A stretch of 64,000 nucleotides of DNA. It comes from Limosilactobacillus fermentum (GTDB taxonomy: Bacteria; Bacillota; Bacilli; Lactobacillales; Lactobacillaceae). Where the stretch lies: NCBI RefSeq assembly GCF_013394085.1, contig NZ_CP040910.1, positions 1,722,767-1,786,766 on the forward strand, read 5' to 3'. Made by a program: the position numbers and the translations under genes. The notes below the pieces were generated by a model. It saw only the letters and a program-made list of their open reading frames with translations. It made no database searches and was not told the DNA's origin. Below are positions 57,521 to 64,000 of this stretch, piece by piece (within the stretch, counting starts at the first letter, position 1; each line of letters opens with the position of its first letter).

Positions 57521-58587
57521 TTAAACAGTGCCGCCATCTTAGCCGCCAGCTCCGGGTCGAGGCTGTCGGCGAGGGTGGTTTCTTCTTCCTTGGCTTCTTC
57601 TGCTTGGTTGGCGATCTTTTCCTTGACGAAGTCGATCACCGCTTGCTCTCCGACTTGGATCAGGTTAACGTCCAAGCGGCCGCCTGCGGCATCGACGTGG
57701 CCACCACCGCGGAAGTACTGCTCGGCAAACTGAGCTACGTCGACCTTGCCGTTAGACCGCAGGGAAACACTGGTAGGGGCGACGACCATTGCCGCGTCGA
57801 CCTCCGGGTTTTCCTCCATCAGCCGGTGGGCAATCTCGGACTTGTAGTCGCTAGCGTAGACGATCCCCCACTTGTGACCGGCGATTTCTTCGATCATCAG
57901 GTCCTTTAAGTGCCCCTTTAAGTAGTGGTCTCGGCGGTCATTCAGCGTCTGGACCAGCAGGTCGTTTTGCTGGCGGTACTGCTCCCAGCCCTGGGCAAAG
58001 ACCTGCTCGACAAACTCGGCCGAGTGACTGAGCGGGTAGAACCAGAAGAGCTGGTCGAACTCGTCGGCGGCCACCCGGACCTCCTGGCTCATGTTCGGGT
58101 CGTTTTGCCAGTCCCAGGTATCGTAGGCCCGGATCAGCTCGATCAGGTAGGCCAAGTCGCGGCGCCGGTCAGCACTAAGCTGGTCAAACCGCGGCTGGGT
58201 GGTCAACCAGTCCCAAGCGAGGCTAGCCGCGCTCGGGTTAACGTCCGCATCTGCTTGGGTGACCACGTTAGCGGCGTGCTTCTGGCGGGCCTCGGCCTCG
58301 CTTTCGTGGTGGTCAAACATCAGCCAGTGATTGGCGAAGTTGGCGTTTAGTTCCTGGAAAGTGTGCTCGGAGTCCGGCGTCATGTCCATGATGTACACAT
58401 CGGTGAAGCTACCGGCTTCCGGGCTGTGCAACCAGTGGTCAAAGTACTCGTCGATCCGGCCGGCACCGATGTTATCAATGTCAAAGGTCGTGTCCGGAAA
58501 AACGGTCTCCTGAACGGCTTGGAGCAGGTACGGCGCCCCAAAGCCATCCAAGTCGTTGTGGGAAAAAATCTTAATTCGTTCAGTCAT
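57514..58587 (-). CDS. DHH-family phosphoesterase (NrnB-like)
   Basis: A 357-residue phosphoesterase. The metal site is FSHNDLDGFGAPYLL (near the N-terminus), VYIMDMTPD and the DHH motif WLMFDHHESEAEA; the DHHA1 substrate loop is YFRGGGHVDAAGGRLD. Similar to oligoribonuclease NrnB-type proteins that cleave short RNAs or dinucleotides. ATG 58587 (MTERIKIF) follows a GGGGGG run; nine more codons in frame lack an RBS. The last codons AAG AAG TGA coincide with the left end of a hairpin repeat. Confidence 0.85.
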   Translation of the reverse strand: MTERIKIFSHNDLDGFGAPYLLQAVQETVFPDTTFDIDNIGAGRIDEYFDHWLHSPEAGSFTDVYIMDMTPDSEHTFQELNANFANHWLMFDHHESEAEARQKHAANVVTQADADVNPSAASLAWDWLTTQPRFDQLSADRRRDLAYLIELIRAYDTWDWQNDPNMSQEVRVAADEFDQLFWFYPLSHSAEFVEQVFAQGWEQYRQQNDLLVQTLNDRRDHYLKGHLKDLMIEEIAGHKWGIVYASDYKSEIAHRLMEENPEVDAAMVVAPTSVSLRSNGKVDVAQFAEQYFRGGGHVDAAGGRLDVNLIQVGEQAVIDFVKEKIANQAEEAKEEETTLADSLDPELAAKMAALFKK

Positions 58588-58677
58588 CGTGGTCCCCCCC
58601 TTGTATAAGGCCATTATACCAAGGATTGGCGTGGCTGGTTCCTTGGCGGTTAAATTCTTGTTTAACAGTGCGCACCC

Positions 58678-60222
58678 CTATTTTTTAAGGCTTAATTTTT
58701 CGACGTTTAAGACCTTATCCAGCCAGCCGTTGGTAAAGGACTGCTCGTGGGAAACCAAAATTAAATTGCCCGGGAAATTTTGCAGGGCCCGCTTGAGCCC
58801 CTCCTTGGTTTCGTCGTCGAGGTGGTTAGTCGGCTCGTCTAGGATCAAGAAGTTGCTGGGCGTCAGCTCCAAGAGGGCCAGTTTGACCTTGGTCTGTTCC
58901 CCCCCGGACAAGAGGTTCATTGGCTTTTGGGCGTTGGCGGCGTTGATGCCGGCCTTGGCTAAGCGCTGGCGAATCGTCTTGGGTAACATGGTCGGGAACT
59001 GGTCTTGAATCGTTTGTAGGGGCGTCTTGGTTGGGTCATCCCAAATCAGGTCCTGGTCAAAGTAGCTAATCTTCGCCGACGGGGAGAAGGTACTGGTCCC
59101 TGATAGCGCCGGGATCTTACCCAAAATCGTCTTAATCAAGGTTGACTTACCGACCCCGTTAAAGCCGGAGAAGAGCAGCTTTTCGCCCCCGGTCATCGAA
59201 AAGGTAACCGGCGCCAAGAGTGGCTTGCCGTAACCAGCCTGGATGTTTTCGACCCGCAAGGCGTTGGCCGAACCGGTGTTTTCGTAAGGGAAGTTAAAGG
59301 AGGCCTTCAAGTTATCCTCCGGCGGGTCGATCCGGGTCATCCGGGCCAGCATCTTTTCACGCGACTTAGCCATCGTCGACTTGGAACCGGCCTTGTTCTT
59401 CCTGATGAAGTGTTCGGCCTTATCGATGACCTCCTGTTGTTTTTCGTACTCGCGCTCCTGGAGGGCCTTTTTCTCCTCTTTTTGGCGCATCGCCTGCTTA
59501 AAGCTGCCCCGGTACTTGGTAATCTTGCCAAAGGAGACGTCGACGATCGTGTTGGTGACCCGTTCCAAGAAGTCGTAGTCGTGGGAAATGATCATCGCCG
59601 CCCCGGCGAAGTCGTTTAAGTACTCGATCAACCACTCAATGTGGGCGGTATCTAGGTAGTTGGTCGGTTCGTCCAGAAGGATCACGTCCGGGTTTTCCAA
59701 GAGCATCTTGGCCAAAATAATCTTAGAGCGCTGCCCCCCGGACATCTCGGCAACCACGTGCTCCTTGCCCAGTTCGTTTAAGCCCAACCCGGCCATCACC
59801 CGCTCGATTTCGGTCTCCAGCCCGTAGAAATTATGGGCGTCGAGTTCTTCTTGCAAGCGCCCGGCCCGGGTCAAGAGCCGGTCGTCCATTTTCGTGGCGT
59901 AGTCTTGGTAGAGTTGGTTCATCTGGTCGTTGATGGCGTACAAGTCGGCAAAGGCGGTGTGCAAGAAGTCGATCAAGTTCATCCCGGCCGGAATGTCGAC
60001 GTACTGGTCTAAATAGCCGATCTTGGTGTTTTTTTGCCACTGGACCCGCCCGGCGACCGGTAAGAGCTGGCCGATCAAGATCTTAATTAGAGTCGACTTG
60101 CCGGCCCCGTTTTGTCCGACCACCCCCATGTGTTCGCCGCGTTCCAATTGGAAGTTGGCGTCATCGTAGAGCTTTTTATCGGCGAAGCTCATCGTCAAAC
60201 CGGACACGTCTAGTACTGCCAT
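58678..60222 (-). CDS. ABC-F family ATPase
   Basis: A 514-residue soluble protein with two ABC cassettes. Cassette 1: VGQNGAGKSTLIKILIG, signature EMSGGQRSKIILAKMLL, Walker B VILLDEPTNYLD. A charged linker (KEEKKALQEREYEKQQEVIDK) precedes cassette 2: FSGFNGVGKSTLIKTILG, signature LLSGGEQTKVKLALLEL, LILDEPTNHLD. ABC-F proteins act on the ribosomal E site, some giving antibiotic protection; this one resembles housekeeping members. I chose ATG 60222, with GGGGGA 10 nt upstream. Confidence 0.88.
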   Translation of the reverse strand: MAVLDVSGLTMSFADKKLYDDANFQLERGEHMGVVGQNGAGKSTLIKILIGQLLPVAGRVQWQKNTKIGYLDQYVDIPAGMNLIDFLHTAFADLYAINDQMNQLYQDYATKMDDRLLTRAGRLQEELDAHNFYGLETEIERVMAGLGLNELGKEHVVAEMSGGQRSKIILAKMLLENPDVILLDEPTNYLDTAHIEWLIEYLNDFAGAAMIISHDYDFLERVTNTIVDVSFGKITKYRGSFKQAMRQKEEKKALQEREYEKQQEVIDKAEHFIRKNKAGSKSTMAKSREKMLARMTRIDPPEDNLKASFNFPYENTGSANALRVENIQAGYGKPLLAPVTFSMTGGEKLLFSGFNGVGKSTLIKTILGKIPALSGTSTFSPSAKISYFDQDLIWDDPTKTPLQTIQDQFPTMLPKTIRQRLAKAGINAANAQKPMNLLSGGEQTKVKLALLELTPSNFLILDEPTNHLDDETKEGLKRALQNFPGNLILVSHEQSFTNGWLDKVLNVEKLSLKK

Positions 60223-60270
60223 GAAAATCAATCCCCCGTTTTCAGTCTAATAATTAATTGTAACACTAAT

Positions 60271-60289
60271 AGGAAGTGCGAACCAACCA
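60271..60289 (+). repeat. Intergenic hairpin repeat, left-end fragment
   Basis: AGGAAGTGCGAACCAACC, the first bases of the repeat, plus strand, then unrelated sequence. Confidence 0.5.
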
Positions 60290-60348
60290 GTCCAATAATC
60301 GTGCACATGGAAGAAATCTCCCCAGGCCCTATTCTCGCAGGTTACACA

Positions 60349-60470
60349 GATAACGTGCTCACCAACCACAGGCCTAGTGCCTAAGTAGGCCGGAGAACAA
60401 CACATTCTGCGTTAACCCCCGTCCTAGCTTAGCCATACGGCCTGTCGAGAAGGTTGGTTCGCACTCACTT
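60349..60470 (-). repeat. Intergenic hairpin repeat, full copy without an adjacent gene stop
   Basis: GATAACGTGCTCACCAACC ... GGTTGGTTCGCACTCACTT. It lies between two gene starts, the exception to the usual position after a stop codon. Confidence 0.85.
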
Positions 60471-60504
60471 TCTAACAAACAAATTAAATTATTCTCATTT
60501 TTGG

Positions 60505-60534
60505 TTGACAGGTTGAGCGCCACTCCGGTATAGT
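60505..60534 (+). promoter_or_regulatory. Promoter of the transporter leader
   Basis: TTGACA and TATAGT with an 18-bp spacer; the predicted transcript starts near 60541 and runs about 240 nt before the first structural gene. Confidence 0.75.
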
Positions 60535-60565
60535 GGTTACAAATCAAACGAGAGGAGCGGTCAAC

Positions 60566-60613
60566 ATGAGTAACCCATTTATCCAAGTGAATAACGCCTG
60601 GCAAAGCCGGTAA
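60566..60613 (+). CDS. 15-residue leader peptide (uORF)
   Basis: MSNPFIQVNNAWQSR, with a good AGAGGAG site 8 nt upstream. It contains one Trp codon at position 12 and ends inside helix B of the leader. The peptide may act by ribosome stalling in transport-gene attenuation. Amino-acid specificity (tryptophan or another) is inference. Confidence 0.55.
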   Translation: MSNPFIQVNNAWQSR

Positions 60614-60688
60614 CTCAGGTTGACCGTTTACGGATGCAACCTGGGATCTTTCAGATTGCATCTGTACCGGCTTCAAAGCATACTTTGG

Positions 60689-60724
60689 CGCTCGTACGGA
60701 TCCACGTACGGGCGTTTCTTTTTT
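60689..60724 (+). terminator. Leader terminator 1
   Basis: CGCTCGTACG / CGTACGGGCG stem, 6-nt loop, then TTTCTTTTTT. It lies between the uORF and the first transporter gene. Confidence 0.85.
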
Positions 60725-60727
60725 CCC

Positions 60728-60764
60728 AAAAGGGGCCCGTTAAACGCGGACCCCTTTTATTTTG
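60728..60764 (+). terminator. Leader terminator 2
   Basis: AAAAGGGG / CCCCTTTT stem with inner CCG/CGG, followed by ATTTT. It is directly behind terminator 1. Confidence 0.7.
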
Positions 60765-60780
60765 GAAAGGAGAAAAATCA

Positions 60781-61773
60781 ATGAAGCGGATGTACACACT
60801 GATCGTCTTGCTCGTGGCCTTTTTGGGGGTCGCCTTCTTTAAGGAGGGGGGCAGCCTCACCACCACCAGCAAGCCTAAAATCGGGGTCTTAACCCTGATG
60901 CACCACCCGGCCCTGGACCAAATCTACAAGGGCTTTGTCGACGAACTAGCTAAGGAGGGCTACAAGGACGGCAAAAACGTCACCATCGAATACCAAAACG
61001 CCCAGGGCGACCAGTCAAACTTAAAGACGATGGCCACCAAGCTGGTGAATGACCACTCCACGGTCCTGTTTGGGATCACCACCCCAGCCAGCCAGGCCCT
61101 AGCCAACGCCACCACGAAGATCCCGATCGTCTTGGGGGCGGTCACCGATCCGAAGGGCGCCGGCCTGATTAAAAATGATAAAAAGCCGGGCGGCAACATC
61201 ACCGGGATCTCCAACCAGGCCCCGGTCGCCGATCAACTGCACTTGGTCCACCAGTTCATGCCAAACGCCAAGACCCTCGGGATCATCTACACTTCTTCGG
61301 ACCCGTCAGCCGAATCGGAACACAAGCAATTCGTCGCCCAGGCTAAGAAGATGGGCTTAAACCTTAAGTCCTATTCGATCGCTAACTCCAACGACTTGGA
61401 CCAGGTTTCCCAGCAAATGCTGTCTGAAGTTGACGCCGTCATCGTGCCCACCGACAACACGATTGCCGGGGCGATGCAAACGCTAGTTAAAAACGCCGAC
61501 GCCGCTAATAAGCCGGTCTTCCCGGCGGCCGACACGATGGTCAAAGACGGCGGGGTTGCCACCTACAGTATCAACCAGTACAAGCTCGGGGTGGCAGGGG
61601 CCAAGGTGGTCGTCGCCATTCTAAAGGGCAAGGCCAAGCCGGAAACCACCGCCATTGAATACATTCGTCACGGGGAACCAGTCTTAAACCTCAAGCAGGC
61701 TAATAAGTTGGGCCTCAAGGTACCAAAGGCCTTCGAAAAGGCTGCCGAAGATCACGGGGAGGTATTTAAATAA
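60781..61773 (+). CDS. ABC transporter substrate-binding protein (COG2984/TrpX-like)
   Basis: A 330-residue binding protein of the ABC_sub_bind family. N-terminal signal/anchor (MYTLIVLLVAFLGVAFF) without a lipobox cysteine. Family features are IGVLTLMHHPALDQIYKGF, FGITTPASQALANATTKIPIV and VIVPTDNTIAGAMQTLVK. Such systems transport tryptophan or related compounds in streptococci (TrpXYZ); the substrate here is inferred. ATG 60781 follows GGAAAGGAG. First gene of an SBP-permease-ATPase operon; the next ATG overlaps its stop (TAATG). Confidence 0.88.
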   Translation: MKRMYTLIVLLVAFLGVAFFKEGGSLTTTSKPKIGVLTLMHHPALDQIYKGFVDELAKEGYKDGKNVTIEYQNAQGDQSNLKTMATKLVNDHSTVLFGITTPASQALANATTKIPIVLGAVTDPKGAGLIKNDKKPGGNITGISNQAPVADQLHLVHQFMPNAKTLGIIYTSSDPSAESEHKQFVAQAKKMGLNLKSYSIANSNDLDQVSQQMLSEVDAVIVPTDNTIAGAMQTLVKNADAANKPVFPAADTMVKDGGVATYSINQYKLGVAGAKVVVAILKGKAKPETTAIEYIRHGEPVLNLKQANKLGLKVPKAFEKAAEDHGEVFK

Positions 61774-62680
61774 TGACTCTAATCACATCCGCCATCGGCC
61801 AGGGGCTCTTATGGGCGCTACTTGGCCTCGGCCTTTACCTTAGTTTCCGCATTTTAAACATTACCGACATGACCGTAGAAGGGACCTTCCCGCTCGGGGC
61901 GGCCGTCGCCGTGACCCTGATCCCCTGATCGTCCACGGGGTCAACCCGCTCTTGGCTTCACTAGCCGCCACCGGGGCCGGAATGCTCGCCGGATTAGTCA
62001 CCGGGCTGTTAACCACCAAGGGAAAGATCCCCAGCCTCTTAGCCGGGATCCTCACCATGACCGCCGCTTACTCAATTAACCTGCGGATCATGGGCAAGTC
62101 CAACACCTCCCTGCTCGGCCAAACCACCCTCTTTTCCAACGGTTTCTTAAAGAGCCTGCCCCAGTACTTTGACTCGGTGGTGCTCGGTTTCACCGTGATT
62201 GTGATCGTGACGGTTTTAGTAATCTTCTTTTTAAACACCGATTACGGCCAGGCCTTCATCGCCACCGGGGATAACCCCACCATGGCCCGCTCGATGGGGA
62301 TCCGGACCGACCGGATGACGATCGTTGGCTTGATGATCTCTAACGGGATGGTTGGGCTGGGGGGTGCCTTAATCGCCCAGTCCAACGGTTACGCCGACAT
62401 CAACATGGGGATTGGGACCATCGTGATCGCCCTGGCCTCGATCATCATCGGTGAAGTAGCCTTTGGCGAACTGACGCTGGGCCAACGCCTGGTCGCCGTT
62501 ACCCTGGGGTCGATCCTCTACCGGTTGATCCTCCTAGCCGTTTTGCAACTCGGTTTTTCGGCCAACGACCTCAACTTACTCTCCGCAATCGTCCTCGCCT
62601 TATGCATGATGATCCCGCAAATTGACCGGATCTTAAATATCAAAAAGCCAATCTTAAAGGGGGTTGCCACCCATGACTAA
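61773..62680 (+). pseudogene. ABC transporter permease, one-base frameshift
   Basis: Starts MTLITSAIGQGLLWALLGLGLYLSFRILNITDMTVEG, the N-terminus of COG4120-type permeases. It stops at TGA 61926-61928, because a C4 run (61922-61925) lacks one C. With five C's, LIPLIVHGVNPLLA joins the downstream frame, which continues for 242 codons with helices and the DRMTIVGLMISNGMVGLGGAL loop. Both flanking operon genes are intact. Without repair the transporter lacks a full permease; sequencing error should be ruled out. Confidence 0.75.
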
Positions 62681-63434
62681 ACCAATTCTCGAACTAAAAA
62701 ACGTCACCACGGTTGTCAACCGCGGCACCGCCAGCCAAACCACGATCCTCAAGGGGATTAACCTGACGATCAACCCCGGTGACTTCATCACGATCGTCGG
62801 AACCAACGGGGCGGGGAAATCAACCCTCTTCAACGTAATTGGTGGCAACCTGACCGCGGACGGCGGCCAACTACTCCACAACGGCCAAGACATCACCCAC
62901 CTCTCCCAGGAGGGGCGGACCAAGTTCTTAGCCCGGGTCTTTCAAGACCCCAAACTAGGAACGGCGCCGCGGATGACGGTGGCCGAAAACCTCTTGTTAG
63001 CCGAAAAACGCGGTCAGGCCCGCCACCTGGTCTTCCGCCGCCTCAAGTCCCGGCTGACCGAATTTAAGACCCTGGTCGCCACGATGAATAACGGGCTGGA
63101 AAACCGCTTAATGACGGCCACCGGCGCCCTGTCTGGGGGTCAACGCCAAGCGCTCTCCTTTTTGATGGCGACCCTAAAGCGCCCCGACATCCTCTTGTTA
63201 GACGAACACACCGCCGCGCTCGACCCCCACACCAGTGCCACTTTAATGGCGGCGACCGACCAGCGGATCCGCGAAGACAAGTTGACCGCCCTGATGATCA
63301 CCCACCACATGGAAGACGCCATCCACTATGGCAACCGTCTCTTAGTCTTGAAGGACGGCCAGATCAAAGCCGACCTGACCGGTAAAGACAAGGCGACCCT
63401 GACGCCGGAGAAGTTGGCGGCGTACTTTGAATAG
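62673..63434 (+). CDS. ABC transporter ATPase (COG1101-like)
   Basis: A 253-residue ATPase. Walker A IVGTNGAGKSTLFNVIGG, Q-loop ARVFQDPKLGTAPRMTV, signature ALSGGQRQALSFLMAT, Walker B ILLLDEHTAALDP, and H-loop LMITHHMEDAIHYG. Partner of the SBP and permease upstream; its ATG lies 8 nt inside the permease gene. I chose ATG 62673 because AAAGGGGG lies upstream. The stop is followed within 3 bp by a hairpin repeat. Confidence 0.92.
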   Translation: MTKPILELKNVTTVVNRGTASQTTILKGINLTINPGDFITIVGTNGAGKSTLFNVIGGNLTADGGQLLHNGQDITHLSQEGRTKFLARVFQDPKLGTAPRMTVAENLLLAEKRGQARHLVFRRLKSRLTEFKTLVATMNNGLENRLMTATGALSGGQRQALSFLMATLKRPDILLLDEHTAALDPHTSATLMAATDQRIREDKLTALMITHHMEDAIHYGNRLLVLKDGQIKADLTGKDKATLTPEKLAAYFE

Positions 63435-63436
63435 TT

Positions 63437-63553
63437 GAGTGCGACCCAGCCATTAGGCAGGCCGTGGGCTAAGGATAGAACACAGGTTATCGCGGTACGC
63501 GGTGTTCTGTGGTCGGACTTAGCCACTAGGTCTGCGGCTGGGGAGCACGTTAT
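63437..63553 (+). repeat. Intergenic hairpin repeat, full copy after ATPase gene
   Basis: GAGTGCGACCCAGCC ... GCGGCTGGGGAGCACGTTATG; outer arms CCCAGCC/GGCTGGG, inner GAACACAG/CTGTGGTC. Confidence 0.87.
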
Positions 63554-63554
63554 G

Positions 63555-63598
63555 AGTGAGTGCGACCCAGCCATTAGGCAGGCCGTGGGCTAAGCTAG
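63555..63598 (+). repeat. Intergenic hairpin repeat, truncated tandem copy
   Basis: AGTGAGTGCGACCCAGCC and GGCAGGCCGTGGGCTAAG, then it breaks into the terminator. Confidence 0.7.
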
Positions 63599-63635
63599 GG
63601 TTGGGAGAAGAATTTCTCCTAGCCCTTTTCTTTGT
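63594..63635 (+). terminator. Intrinsic terminator after ABC operon and repeats
   Basis: GGG..GGGAGAA / TTCTCC..GCCC with TTTTCTTT tail. Confidence 0.75.
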
Positions 63636-63689
63636 CCTCCCCTATCATTTCGGGCACAATAACTTTAAAAACGGAGGGCTGAACAAACC

Positions 63690-64000
63690 ATGCAAACCAA
63701 CTTCACGAACCGCCTCGCTCTTGCCATGCAAATTGACCCCGCCGTCCTCTGGGAGCACTTTCCAAATGGCGTAACCATTAATGATCTCCAAAGGGTCAAC
63801 GAGATACTGTATCCTGACGCCCCTGCTAACTTTCACTACTGCTTACCAGAGGATGTTGCCTACCATTTAATTGACGCTCCCGGGGGTGAATTAGAGAGAT
63901 TTTGGTTAGGAATCACAATGCTTGGTTCACTAGATGGCCCCCATTTGGTACCAATCCCGGATGTATTTCCGCCTATCACCACTTCGTTGACCACCGCAAT
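63690..64000 (+). CDS. Hypothetical protein, 3' end outside window
   Basis: An open frame from ATG 63690 to the window end (103 codons, no stop). ACGGAGGGC precedes the ATG. The start is MQTNFTNRLALAMQIDP, then a hydrophilic region with FHYCLPEDVAYHLIDAP. I do not recognise a family. It is cut off, so only the N-terminal part can be described. Confidence 0.6.
   Translation, partial: MQTNFTNRLALAMQIDPAVLWEHFPNGVTINDLQRVNEILYPDAPANFHYCLPEDVAYHLIDAPGGELERFWLGITMLGSLDGPHLVPIPDVFPPITTSLTTA

Larger units (their letters stand above)
60541..60780 (+). promoter_or_regulatory. Structured leader RNA with uORF and interleaved helices
   Basis: Helix A: CGGTCAAC (60558-60565, just before the uORF ATG) with GTTGACCG (60619-60626). 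Helix B: AAGCCGGTA (60604-60612) with TACCGGCTT (60665-60673). These interleave, so they form either a pseudoknot or two alternative states. Between them is a local hairpin GATGCAA..CTG / CAG.TTGCATC (60633-60662). Two terminators follow. This has the form of a cis-acting attenuator or riboswitch. No T-box specifier/antiterminator sequence is visible. Confidence 0.65.

Noticed and set aside
60541-60780. T-box riboswitch before the ABC transporter
   Set aside because: No T-box consensus sequence or specifier-loop arrangement is visible, and the leader contains a translated uORF.

Overview
The window looks like chromosomal DNA of a high-GC obligately heterofermentative lactobacillus, most probably Limosilactobacillus fermentum or a close relative. 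This rests on GC- and C-rich codon use, strong AGGAGG-type ribosome binding sites, the lactobacillar peptidases PepX and PepI, DUF4767 lipoproteins, an LtaS-type lipoteichoic acid synthase and a class Ib ribonucleotide reductase. The species call is inference. I found no tRNA, rRNA, CRISPR array, prophage or replication origin.

Layout. 1-7.3 kb: a TetR gene, a tandem cluster of an intergenic repeat, then a decaying block (dxs with a stop at codon 5, a broken arginase-family gene coupled to a nitronate monooxygenase-like gene under an ArsR regulator, and two DUF4767 proteins, one broken). 7.6-12.8 kb: a type IIC P-type ATPase converging on a quinol nitric oxide reductase that has a perfect FNR-type box upstream. 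13.4-17.4 kb: guaA, then an alarmone synthetase / response regulator / histidine kinase operon in which the kinase has lost its sensor region. 17.6-31.8 kb: housekeeping genes (coaA, ltaS, helD, dedA, hflX, an enolase-superfamily gene, pnuC, an APC permease). 31.9-33.5 kb: a low-GC insert with an acetyltransferase and a degenerate IS982-type element. 33.6-42.9 kb: a YhgE/Pip protein with its TetR regulator, galM, a Fur-family regulator, a guanylate-kinase-like/Nudix pair and an APC permease. 43.4-49.4 kb: pepX and pepI separated by an intact IS605-type TnpA/TnpB element, then a HAD phosphatase. 49.7-56.2 kb: a DUF2325 protein and the nrdI-nrdE-nrdF'-nrdF operon. 56.5-64 kb: an L,D-transpeptidase, a DHH phosphoesterase, an ABC-F protein, a COG2984-type ABC transporter operon behind a structured uORF leader, and a partial gene.

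The three most interesting signals are: (1) a second NrdF-like subunit in the ribonucleotide reductase operon that has lost the radical tyrosine and several metal ligands but keeps the NrdE-binding tail; (2) a family of roughly 120-bp covarying hairpin repeats (13 full-length copies plus 12 fragments) that usually lie directly after a stop codon, in the sense direction of the gene and before its terminator; (3) a leader RNA with a 15-codon uORF, interleaved long-range helices and tandem terminators before the transporter. Several genes carry one-base contractions in short homopolymers, so either sequencing error or genuine decay must be considered.
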